A DNA stretch of 14,646 nucleotides from Ruminococcoides sp052118065 (GTDB taxonomy: Bacteria > Bacillota > Clostridia > Oscillospirales > Acutalibacteraceae), in assembly GCA_052118065.1 (NCBI GenBank), contig JBQKHY010000040.1, positions 1-14,646 on the forward strand, written 5' to 3'. Of the stretch, positions 7,922-14,479 are shown one piece after another (the first letter of the stretch is position 1; each line of letters starts with the position of its first letter). Under the pieces are notes generated by a model, which had not been told where the DNA came from, did no database searches, and saw only the letters and a program-made list of their open reading frames with translations. Position numbers and translations under genes: made by a program.

Positions 7922-7962
7922 TTATATGCATCCTTTCATATATATTAAAGGGAAAAATAAAC

Positions 7963-9033
7963 TTAATCCATCATACTAACAAACTTATCAAATAGAAATG
8001 CTGTATCCTGTGGACCACCACAAGCTTCAGGGTGGAACTGAACAGTAAATACCGGCATATCATTATAAGTGATACCTTCACAAGTACCGTCATTACCATT
8101 TACAAAGCTAACCTTTGCATTTTCAGGAATGCTATCGTTAACTACGGCATAACCATGGTTTTGGCTTGTAATATAAATTCTACCTGTTTCAGTATCCTTT
8201 GCAGGTTGGTTAGCACCTCTGTGACCGTAATGTAGCTTTTCAGTTGTTGCACCCTGTGAAAGTGCAAGTAGCTGATGACCAAGACAGATACCGAATGTAG
8301 GAATCTTGTGTTCACATAACTTCTTTAGTTCAGCAATGATTTCTGTATTTTCTGTTGGATCCCCGGGACCGTTACTTAGCATAATACCATCAGGGTTCAT
8401 AGCAACAATCTGTTCACAAGTTGTACTTGCAGGAACAACTGTAACATCACAACCACGCTTTACTAGTTCTCTTCTAATGTTATCCTTTGCACCAAAGTCC
8501 ATAAGAACAACATTCTTTTTGTGTGTTTCACTTTCAAAAAGTTCTTCTTTGTCAGTAGTAACACTCTTAACTGCATCAGTAACTCTATATGACTTTAGTT
8601 CTTCAATATCCTTGTCTAGGTTATCAAGACTATAAGTTAATTTGCAGTTCATAACACCGTATTCACGAACAATTCGTGTTAGGCATCTTGTGTCTATATC
8701 GTAAAGACCAGGAACATCTGAGTCTTTTAAAAAGGTGTCAAGTACGCCCTCGCAACGAAAATTGGAAGGTTCCTGACACCAGTTTCTAACAATATAAGCC
8801 TTTAAGGCCGGTTTTTTACTTTCAAAATCGGAAGGAATAACCCCATAGTTACCAATAAGAGGGAATGTCTGAATAACCACCTGACCAAAATAACTAGGGT
8901 CGGTGAGTGTTTCAAGATAACCTGTCATAGCTGTTGTAAAAACAAGTTCCCCTGTAGTTTCCTTTTTTGCTCCAAAGGATTTACCTTCAAAAACTTTTCC
9001 GTTTTCAAGGATTAGATATGCCTTTGACTCCAT
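7963..9033 (-). CDS. carA: Carbamoyl-phosphate synthase small chain (glutaminase subunit)
   Basis: Hydrolyses glutamine and channels ammonia to CarB for carbamoyl phosphate. The 356 residues match the family. The N-terminal CPSase small-chain domain begins AYLILENGKVFEGKSFG and contains TTAMTGYLETLTDPSY. The C-terminal class I amidotransferase domain has the nucleophile C250 in FGICLGHQ and H334/E336 in QFHPEA. The start has AAAGGA 11 bases upstream. It lies 24 bases after the ANTAR regulator and 41 before carB-dapF, so the three are very likely co-transcribed. I see no PyrR- or arginine-type control element in front of it, and no promoter in the 24-base gap. Confidence 0.97.
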   Translation of the reverse strand: MESKAYLILENGKVFEGKSFGAKKETTGELVFTTAMTGYLETLTDPSYFGQVVIQTFPLIGNYGVIPSDFESKKPALKAYIVRNWCQEPSNFRCEGVLDTFLKDSDVPGLYDIDTRCLTRIVREYGVMNCKLTYSLDNLDKDIEELKSYRVTDAVKSVTTDKEELFESETHKKNVVLMDFGAKDNIRRELVKRGCDVTVVPASTTCEQIVAMNPDGIMLSNGPGDPTENTEIIAELKKLCEHKIPTFGICLGHQLLALSQGATTEKLHYGHRGANQPAKDTETGRIYITSQNHGYAVVNDSIPENAKVSFVNGNDGTCEGITYNDMPVFTVQFHPEACGGPQDTAFLFDKFVSMMD

Positions 9034-9057
9034 TAAAATTACATTCCTTTCATAAAG

Positions 9058-9633
9058 TTAGTTTTCATATGTCTTTAGAACTCTAAGAGCAACATCATAC
9101 TTGCTTTTACGCAAGTTCATTGCTTGTTTCTCAAGATAATGGTGTGCCTGACTTTCTGTCATACGCAAGTTTTGCATAAGAAGAATTTTTGCACGATTCA
9201 CAAGTTTCATTGTTTCAACCTGTGTTTTTAACTTTGTATTTTCTTTGACTACTCTGTTCATTCTCTCCTTAAAACATTCAGAGAATAACAGATAATGGTG
9301 AAAAAGATGTTTGCTAATAGGTTTGGATATTACCATAATACCTTGTGATGTCATCATCTGAGCAACATCATTTGAGCTTTTAACAGGAACAATAACAAGA
9401 ATACTTGCTATTGTGGTTTTGCTACAACTAATTGCAAATTCAAGTCCTGTTTCATTCTCCAAAGGAGAATTAATAAGGATTAGGTCAAACTCATCGTTTT
9501 CGATAAAGTCTTTTGCAATTTCAGAAGTTTCGGCACTTACTACAGAGCCAAAGCCTTCTTCCTTTAATAGAACTGTCAAAGCCTGGGTGTTGTTTAGTTT
9601 GGACACTACTATTGCCTTTTTCACATAAATCAC
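9058..9633 (-). CDS. ANTAR-domain antiterminator with degenerate receiver domain
   Basis: A 191-residue two-domain regulator. Residues 1-120 resemble a response-regulator receiver, but the phosphoacceptor aspartate is replaced by N55 (DLILINSPL) and the N-terminal acidic pair is absent (VSKLNN). K104-P105 is kept. Residues 121-145 look like a coiled-coil linker. Residues 135-188 are an ANTAR RNA-binding domain (VNRAKILLMQNLRMTESQAHHYL, then KQAM). ANTAR proteins bind hexaloop hairpins in nascent RNA and prevent termination. Its neighbours, glnN and amt-PII divergently and carA downstream, point to control of nitrogen genes. With no usable phosphoacceptor, the signal may be a ligand or a protein partner; no kinase is in the window. 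The start is the first ATG. Its ribosome-binding site is weak, so GTG at codon 4 is a possible alternative. Confidence 0.9.
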   Translation of the reverse strand: MIYVKKAIVVSKLNNTQALTVLLKEEGFGSVVSAETSEIAKDFIENDEFDLILINSPLENETGLEFAISCSKTTIASILVIVPVKSSNDVAQMMTSQGIMVISKPISKHLFHHYLLFSECFKERMNRVVKENTKLKTQVETMKLVNRAKILLMQNLRMTESQAHHYLEKQAMNLRKSKYDVALRVLKTYEN

Positions 9634-9635
9634 TC

Positions 9636-9657
9636 ACTATATTCTATACTATATTCT
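9636..9657. repeat. Tandem 10-base direct repeat before the ANTAR gene
   Basis: ACTATATTCT occurs at 9636-9645 and again at 9648-9657, 12 bases apart, directly upstream of the ANTAR start at 9633. It falls in the predicted 5' leader. Function unknown; it may be chance in AT-rich DNA. Confidence 0.5.
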
Positions 9658-9680
9658 TAGTAAAGATATTGCATATAAGA

Positions 9681-9689
9681 ATTATAACA
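9681..9689 (-). promoter_or_regulatory. Extended -10 promoter for the ANTAR-carA-carB-dapF unit
   Basis: Minus-strand TGTTATAAT (9689-9681) is a perfect -10 with the TGn extension, about 48 bases upstream of the regulator start. No good -35 is seen, which extended -10 promoters do not strictly need. Confidence 0.5.
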
Positions 9690-9857
9690 AATTTTTTCTT
9701 CTAAAGAAAGACAAAAAGCAAAATTTTTATGAAAAAATCAACATTTTTTTCGCCTATATATAATGTATAAGGAAAATAGGTTGTTTTTTATGTTTTTAAT
9801 TGCCTAAAATTATCTGAAAAAATCACAAGAAAGGTATGTAAAGTTAATTTCACACTG

Positions 9858-9891
9858 TTTTTCTGTAAAAATATCTTTGTTTACAGAAAAA
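9858..9891. promoter_or_regulatory. Perfect 12-bp inverted repeat with 10-base spacer
   Basis: TTTTTCTGTAAA (9858-9869) and TTTACAGAAAAA (9880-9891) are exact inverse complements. Half-site centres are 22 bases apart, about two helical turns, as for a dimeric DNA-binding protein. No good promoter or U-run makes a terminator likely. Confidence 0.45.
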
Positions 9892-10023
9892 TCTACGCAA
9901 TAATTTACTGCTATTATTATATAGTGAATTTTCTATATTCGTCAAGGAGAAATTGCAACTTTTCTTTTATTATCCGTCTTTTAAGTGCGTTTTTATATAT
10001 CTTTTTACATTTTGTACAAGTAT

Positions 10024-10052
10024 TTTGCAAGAAAATATAAAAATCTTGCAAA
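10024..10052. promoter_or_regulatory. 9-bp inverted repeat upstream of the glnN promoter
   Basis: TTTGCAAGA (10024-10032) and TCTTGCAAA (10044-10052) are exact inverse complements with an 11-base spacer. Half-sites are 20 bases apart. It ends 34 bases before the -35 box, a position suited to an activator. It does not match the TnrA/GlnR consensus TGTNA-N7-TNACA. Confidence 0.45.
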
Positions 10053-10086
10053 TTCTTATAAATTAAAATAAATTCTCAAAATTCTA

Positions 10087-10115
10087 TTGACATTGTCTGT
10101 GTATAGGGCTATAAT
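10087..10115 (+). promoter_or_regulatory. Consensus promoter of glnN
   Basis: TTGACA (10087-10092), a 17-base spacer and TATAAT (10110-10115) form a perfect sigma-70/SigA-type promoter. Transcription should start near 10120-10123. So strong a promoter in front of a terminator suggests that control happens after initiation. Confidence 0.92.
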
Positions 10116-10128
10116 GTGTACAACGAAA

Positions 10129-10142
10129 CAGCAAAGGCGCTG
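10129..10142 (+). promoter_or_regulatory. Hexaloop hairpin, probable ANTAR target and antiterminator
   Basis: CAGC (10129-10132) pairs with GCTG (10139-10142) around the hexaloop AAAGGC, which has A at loop position 1 and G at position 4, the signature of ANTAR-bound hairpins. It shares bases 10136-10142 with the 5' arm of the terminator, so the two folds exclude each other. ANTAR targets normally have a second hairpin upstream. Here the transcript starts only about 8 bases before this one, and no proper second hairpin is visible. Confidence 0.65.
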
Positions 10143-10184
10143 CAGATTAAGAAACTCTTTATCTGCTGCGCCATTTTTGTTTTT
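10136..10184 (+). terminator. Attenuator terminator in the glnN leader
   Basis: GGCGC-T-GCAGAT (10136-10147) pairs with ATCTGC-T-GCGCC (10161-10172) with one T-T mismatch. The T-rich tail ATTTTTGTTTTT follows. It stands between promoter and gene, so full-length glnN mRNA requires read-through. Confidence 0.88.
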
Positions 10185-10220
10185 AGTAAAAATTTTTATT
10201 AGGATAGGAGATTACTCACA

Positions 10221-12308
10221 ATGGTAAATGTTCCAGAAATTTTCGGTAGTATGGTATTTAATGATGCTACAATGAAAGAAAGACTTCCAAAGGCTACATA
10301 CAAAGCTTTAAAGAAGACAATTGATCTTGGTGAACCACTTGATATTTCAGTTGCTAATGTTGTTGCCAATGCAATGAAGGATTGGGCAGTTGAAAAAGGT
10401 TGTACTCACTACACTCACTGGTTCCAGCCAATGACAGGTGTTACAGCAGAAAAGCATGATAGCTTTATTGATCCTGCAGGTGACGGTACAGCTATTATGG
10501 AATTCGGTGGTAAGGAATTAGTAAAGGGTGAACCTGATGCTTCTTCATTCCCAAGTGGTGGTATTAGAGCTACTTTTGAAGCAAGAGGTTACACAGCATG
10601 GGACCCTACTTCACCGGCATTTATCAGAGATACTACATTATATATTCCTACTGCTTTCTGTTCTTACACAGGTGAAGCACTTGATAAGAAAACTCCTTTA
10701 CTTCGTTCAATGGAAGTTCTTTCAAATGCAGCTTGCAGAACACTAAAGCTATTTGGTAAAGATGTTAAGAAGGTTACATCAACAGTTGGTCCTGAACAGG
10801 AATACTTCCTAGTTGATAAAGAATATTTTGATCAGAGAAAAGACCTTATTTTTACAGGCAGAACACTATTTGGTGCAGCTGCTCCAAAGGGTCAGGAACT
10901 TGACGACCACTACTTTGGTGCACTAAAGACTAGAGTTAAGGACTTTATGGCAGACCTTGATGTTGAACTTTGGAAACTTGGTATTACATCAAAGACAAGA
11001 CATAACGAAGTTGCTCCTGCTCAGCACGAAGTTGCTCCAATCTTTGGAACAACAAATATTGCTACTGACCACAACCAGTTAGTAATGGAAACACTTAAGA
11101 AAACTGCTGAAAAGCATGGTATGGTTTGCTTACTTCACGAAAAGCCATTTGCAGGTGTTAACGGTTCAGGTAAGCACAACAACTGGTCAATGTGTACAAA
11201 TGAAGGTGAAAACCTAATTAGCCCTGGTAAGAACCCAATCAACAATACACAGTTCCTATTTATTCTAGCAGCTATTATGAAGGGTGTTGACGAATATGCA
11301 GACCTTCTAAGAATTTCAGTTGCATCTGCAGGTAATGACCACAGACTAGGTGCTAACGAAGCTCCTCCTGCTATCGTTTCAATGTTCTTAGGTGATGAAC
11401 TTGAAGCTGTTGTTAAGTCTATTGTTGAAGATAAGGATTATGCAACTCCGGGTAAAGTTCCAATGCACCTTGGTGTTGATGTTCTTCCTGAATTTAAGAA
11501 GGATACAACAGATAGAAACAGAACATCACCTTTCGCATTTACAGGTAACCGTTTTGAATTTAGAATGTTAGGTTCAGCAGTAAACATTGCTTGTCCAAAC
11601 ATTATGATTAATACAATTATGGCTGAAGAACTAAATCAGTTCTGTGACGAAATTGAAAAGGCTGATGATAAGGATAAGGCTATTAAAGAACTTATCAAAA
11701 AGACATTTACAGAACATCAGAGAATTATCTTTAATGGTGACGGTTATTCTGATGAATGGCCTGTTGAAGCTGAAAAGAGAGGCCTACCAAACTACCGTTC
11801 ACTACCTGAAGCTCTTGCTCACTTTGACGACCAGAAGAACATTGACCTATTTGTTAAGAACAATGTTCATGACGAAGTTGAAATCAAGGCTAGAAAGGTA
11901 ATCACTCTTGAAGAATATGCAAAGACAATCAACATTGAAGCATTAACAATGCTAGAAATGGCAAAACAGGATATTCTACCTGCAGTATCAGCATATGTTA
12001 AGGAACTAACTGACACAGCTCTTGCTAAGAAGGCTCTATCAAATGCAATTCCTACTTCTGTTGAAGAAGACCTAGTAGCTACTCTATCTAATGACCTAGT
12101 ATCATTCGTAGAAAAGATTGATACTCTATCAGAAGATGTAGTTAAGGGTAACGACATTGAAGATGCTCAGGAAAAGGCAAACTACTATCATGATGTTGTA
12201 TTTGCGGCAATGAATGAACTAAGAGCAGTTAGTGATGAAATGGAAACAATTACATCATCTGACTACTGGCCATATCCAACATATGATGAACTTCTATTTG
12301 GTGTTTGA
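10221..12308 (+). CDS. glnN: Glutamine synthetase type III
   Basis: Makes glutamine from glutamate, ammonia and ATP, the main ammonium-assimilating reaction; cytosolic. The 695 residues fit GSIII (about 700) and exclude GSI (about 450-470). The N-terminal GSIII-specific region includes THYTHWFQPMTG (62-73) and ends with PSGGIRATFEARGYTAWDP (111-129). Active-site segments are GPEQEYF (190-196), NEVAPAQHEVAP (262-273), NGSGKHNNWS (314-323) and AGNDHRLGANEAPPA (370-384). The GSIII C-terminal extension is helical-looking and acidic. AGGAG lies 10 bases before the start. Transcription comes from the consensus promoter at 10087 through a leader attenuator probably controlled by the divergent ANTAR gene. 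The ammonium transporter is next downstream. No adenylylation site of the GSI type is expected or seen. Confidence 0.97.
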   Translation: MVNVPEIFGSMVFNDATMKERLPKATYKALKKTIDLGEPLDISVANVVANAMKDWAVEKGCTHYTHWFQPMTGVTAEKHDSFIDPAGDGTAIMEFGGKELVKGEPDASSFPSGGIRATFEARGYTAWDPTSPAFIRDTTLYIPTAFCSYTGEALDKKTPLLRSMEVLSNAACRTLKLFGKDVKKVTSTVGPEQEYFLVDKEYFDQRKDLIFTGRTLFGAAAPKGQELDDHYFGALKTRVKDFMADLDVELWKLGITSKTRHNEVAPAQHEVAPIFGTTNIATDHNQLVMETLKKTAEKHGMVCLLHEKPFAGVNGSGKHNNWSMCTNEGENLISPGKNPINNTQFLFILAAIMKGVDEYADLLRISVASAGNDHRLGANEAPPAIVSMFLGDELEAVVKSIVEDKDYATPGKVPMHLGVDVLPEFKKDTTDRNRTSPFAFTGNRFEFRMLGSAVNIACPNIMINTIMAEELNQFCDEIEKADDKDKAIKELIKKTFTEHQRIIFNGDGYSDEWPVEAEKRGLPNYRSLPEALAHFDDQKNIDLFVKNNVHDEVEIKARKVITLEEYAKTINIEALTMLEMAKQDILPAVSAYVKELTDTALAKKALSNAIPTSVEEDLVATLSNDLVSFVEKIDTLSEDVVKGNDIEDAQEKANYYHDVVFAAMNELRAVSDEMETITSSDYWPYPTYDELLFGV

Positions 12309-12341
12309 TAACACAACATATAACATTTATTAACATTCAAT

Positions 12342-12369
12342 TTAACATTTAAAGATTTTTATTTAAAAT
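12342..12369 (+). promoter_or_regulatory. Candidate amt promoter upstream of its leader terminator
   Basis: TTAACA (12342-12347), 16 bases, then TAAAAT (12364-12369); one mismatch in each box. It would start transcripts just before the terminator at 12398. The roughly 55 bases after that terminator show no promoter-like pair, so amt transcription must cross it. Confidence 0.4.
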
Positions 12370-12397
12370 TAAATATTAACCTTTAATCTTCAAAAAC

Positions 12398-12437
12398 AGT
12401 ATGCTCCTTGTGTCAGGAGCAGGGAGCATACTTTTTT
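12398..12437 (+). terminator. Terminator between glnN and amt
   Basis: AGTATGCTCC (12398-12407) pairs perfectly with GGAGCATACT (12423-12432) around 15 bases, followed by TTTTT. It may end glnN transcripts or attenuate amt, because a competing hairpin uses its 5' arm. Confidence 0.88.
12402..12421 (+). promoter_or_regulatory. Alternative hexaloop hairpin competing with the amt leader terminator
   Basis: TGCTCCT (12402-12408) pairs perfectly with AGGAGCA (12415-12421) around the 6-base loop TGTGTC. It takes the terminator's 5' arm, so it could act as antiterminator. G is at loop position 4 but position 1 is T, not the A expected for ANTAR targets. Confidence 0.45.
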
Positions 12438-12490
12438 ATATCTATTCTTTTTTAACATTTAACATTTTTACTTGAGGAGATGAAGGAGAT

Positions 12491-14209
12491 ATGGATGCAA
12501 ATTCTGTATTAGACATGGTGACAAGTACCTCTTTTGGTATTTGGTTTTTGATTGGTGCTGCACTTGTATTCTTTATGCAAGCCGGCTTCGCAATGGTTGA
12601 GACCGGTTTTACCAGAGCTAAGAGTGCCGGTAATATCATTATGAAGAACCTTATGGACTTCTGTATCGGTTCTGTTGTATTTATGTTCTTAGGCTTCGGT
12701 CTTATGATGTCTGAAGACTACATTGCAGGTGTAATTGGTGCTCCTAACTTAGGAATTTTCACTAATTACAGTGGTTTTGATTATTCAAGCTTTGTATTCC
12801 AGTTAGTATTCTGTGCTACTGCTGCTACAATCGTTTCAGGTTCAATGGCAGAAAGAACAAAGTTTAGTGCTTATTGTATTTATTCAGCAGTTATCAGTGC
12901 TGTTGTTTATCCTATTGAAGCAGGTTGGGTTTGGAACTCAGCCGGTTGGCTACATCAGTTACAGTTTGTTGACTTTGCCGGTTCTGCTGTTATTCATACA
13001 GTTGGTGGTACAACTGCTCTTATCGGTGCTATCTTAGTTGGTCCTCGTATCGGTAAATATAGCAAGACAAAGAGTGGCAAGATTAAGTCAAACGCTATCC
13101 CTGGTCACTCACTAACACTTGGTGCACTTGGTGTATTCATTCTTTGGTTCGGTTGGTACGGCTTTAACGGTGCTGCTTGTACTACAATCGAAAGTTTAGG
13201 TTCTGTATTCCTAACAACAACTGTTGCTACAGGTGCTGCTACAGTTTCTTGTATGGTCTTTACTTGGATTAAGGACGGTAAGCCTGATGTTGGTATGTGT
13301 CTAAACGCATCCCTAGCAGGTCTGGTAGCTATCACAGCTCCTTGTGCATCTGTTGATGCTCTTGGTGCATTTATCATCGGTATTGTTGCCGGTATCTTAG
13401 TTGATGTAGTTGTTGAACTACTTGATAAAAAGTTACACATTGATGACCCTGTAGGTGCTGTTGGTGTTCATATGGCAAATGGTATTTGGGGTACTCTTGC
13501 AGTTGGTCTATTTGCAACAGGTAAGGGCGAAGGTGCTTTCGTAGATGGTTCTGCTTTAGCCGGTCTATTCTATGGTGGTGGCTTTAAACTTCTAGGTATC
13601 CAGGCTTTAGGTATTTGTTGTATCGTTGCTTATGTTGTAGTAGCAATGACAATTGTATTCCAGATTATTAAACACACAATCGGTCTAAGAGTTTCTGCTG
13701 AAGATGAAATCATCGGTATGGATGTTGCTGAACATGGTCTATCATCAGCATATGCAGACTTTATGTCAACAACACCTGCTTACAACGGTGAAGTTGCAGA
13801 AGAAGTTGACCTTAAGGGTGTTAAGCCTGTTGACCTAACACTAGGTACAAAGGCTACAGGCAAATATACTCAGGTTTCAGTTATCTGTCCTGAAGACAAG
13901 TTTGGTGCTTTAAGAGATACAATGAACGCTATCGGTGTAACCGGTATGACAGTTACACAGGTTATGGGTTGTGGTGTTGAAAAGGGTCACCTAGGTAGAT
14001 ATAAGGGTGTTCCAACATCTATGAACCTATATCCAAAGGTAAAGGTAGATATTGTTGTTTCAACTGTTGACCCTGGTCTTGTAGTTGCAGCAGCTCAAAA
14101 GGCTATCGGTACTGAACATAGAGGTAGTGGTAAGATCTTTGTATCTGATGTTGAAGATGTTATGAGAGTTCGTACAGGTGAAACCGGTTACGATGCCCTT
14201 AATGACTAA
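12491..14209 (+). CDS. amt: Ammonium transporter (Amt) with fused C-terminal PII domain
   Basis: A 572-residue membrane protein. Residues about 10-400 are an Amt/Rh channel with multiple hydrophobic segments, including IWFLIGAALVFFMQAGFAMVE, GGTTALIGAILVGPRIGKYS and the pore histidines H169 (AVIHTVGG) and H327 (GVHMANG). After a linker of about 50 residues, 458-572 is a complete PII (GlnB/GlnK) domain: TGMTVTQVMGCG, T-loop KGHLGRYKG, GSGKIFV, and RVRTGE with its ATP-binding arginines. PII proteins normally dock on Amt as separate proteins and gate it by ATP/ADP and 2-oxoglutarate; here the partner is tethered. In an ungapped T-loop alignment to E. coli GlnB, Y46 is kept (Y504) but the uridylylated Y51 is T509, so GlnD-type uridylylation is unlikely. 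GAGGAG lies 11 bases before the start; a closer AAGGAG is only 2 bases away. Confidence 0.95.
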   Translation: MDANSVLDMVTSTSFGIWFLIGAALVFFMQAGFAMVETGFTRAKSAGNIIMKNLMDFCIGSVVFMFLGFGLMMSEDYIAGVIGAPNLGIFTNYSGFDYSSFVFQLVFCATAATIVSGSMAERTKFSAYCIYSAVISAVVYPIEAGWVWNSAGWLHQLQFVDFAGSAVIHTVGGTTALIGAILVGPRIGKYSKTKSGKIKSNAIPGHSLTLGALGVFILWFGWYGFNGAACTTIESLGSVFLTTTVATGAATVSCMVFTWIKDGKPDVGMCLNASLAGLVAITAPCASVDALGAFIIGIVAGILVDVVVELLDKKLHIDDPVGAVGVHMANGIWGTLAVGLFATGKGEGAFVDGSALAGLFYGGGFKLLGIQALGICCIVAYVVVAMTIVFQIIKHTIGLRVSAEDEIIGMDVAEHGLSSAYADFMSTTPAYNGEVAEEVDLKGVKPVDLTLGTKATGKYTQVSVICPEDKFGALRDTMNAIGVTGMTVTQVMGCGVEKGHLGRYKGVPTSMNLYPKVKVDIVVSTVDPGLVVAAAQKAIGTEHRGSGKIFVSDVEDVMRVRTGETGYDALND

Positions 14210-14279
14210 TTAATTTAGCTTACTAGTATAGTTCCTTCCTGAAGAACTTATACTTAGTTTTATACCTATCCTTTTTAGG

Positions 14280-14325
14280 AAAGCAGGTGTCATATGACAT
14301 CTGCTTTTCTCTTTTGTTTTTTTTC
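14280..14325 (+). terminator. Rho-independent terminator of amt
   Basis: AAAGCAGGTGTC (14280-14291) pairs with GACATCTGCTTT (14296-14307), one G-U pair, around ATAT. A long T-rich tail follows. Confidence 0.92.
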
Positions 14326-14402
14326 AATTTTTGTCTGTTGGTAAAGGTAAATCAGTAATATAAATTAGGGTTTGTAGTGCTATTTGATAGTTTCAGCTAA
14401 TA

Positions 14403-14479
14403 TGGAATTGTAAATGAATTTACAATTCCAATCACTCCTTCCGTCTTTGCATACGCAAAGCGGGACTTTGTCAATAATT
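14403..14479 (-). repeat. Palindromic intergenic repeat, copy C (partial)
   Basis: Read on the minus strand it has CTTTGC-GTAT-GCAAAG (14460-14445), then GACGGAAGGAGTGAT, matching the end of copy B (GACTGAAGGAGTGGT). It runs directly into a perfect palindrome with 13-base arms and a 2-base centre (14430-14403), as copy B does. The CTCCCT start module is missing; the IS3 element begins where it would be expected. Confidence 0.55.

Larger units (their letters stand above)
9634..10220. other. Divergent AT-rich control region between the ANTAR gene and glnN
   Basis: No convincing gene lies in these 587 bases. It contains an extended -10 promoter for the ANTAR gene, two wide-spaced inverted repeats (9858-9891 and 10024-10052), the glnN promoter, and the glnN attenuator. 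Very short open frames are not supported. Confidence 0.8.

Noticed and set aside
9953..10072. TTG-started small frame after AAGGAG in the regulator-glnN gap
   Set aside because: The spacing is only 3 bases, the start is not ATG, the peptide is low-complexity hydrophobic, and the frame overlaps the inverted repeat at 10024-10052.
10120..10184. Glutamine riboswitch (glnA RNA) in front of glnN
   Set aside because: That class is known from cyanobacteria and related phage or marine sequences, and its conserved core is not seen. The leader is a plain hairpin/terminator pair.
9634..10220. TnrA/GlnR boxes (TGTNA-N7-TNACA)
   Set aside because: I found no match with the right spacing. TGTAA and TTTACA at 9864-9885 are too far apart.
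10528..12157. Long frames in other registers inside glnN
   Set aside because: They are shadows of the strongly supported glnN frame and have no ribosome-binding sites.
12480..12512. Ten-codon upstream frame starting ATG AAG GAG before amt
   Set aside because: Its only ribosome-binding site touches the ATG with no spacer; the overlap with the amt start is probably incidental.
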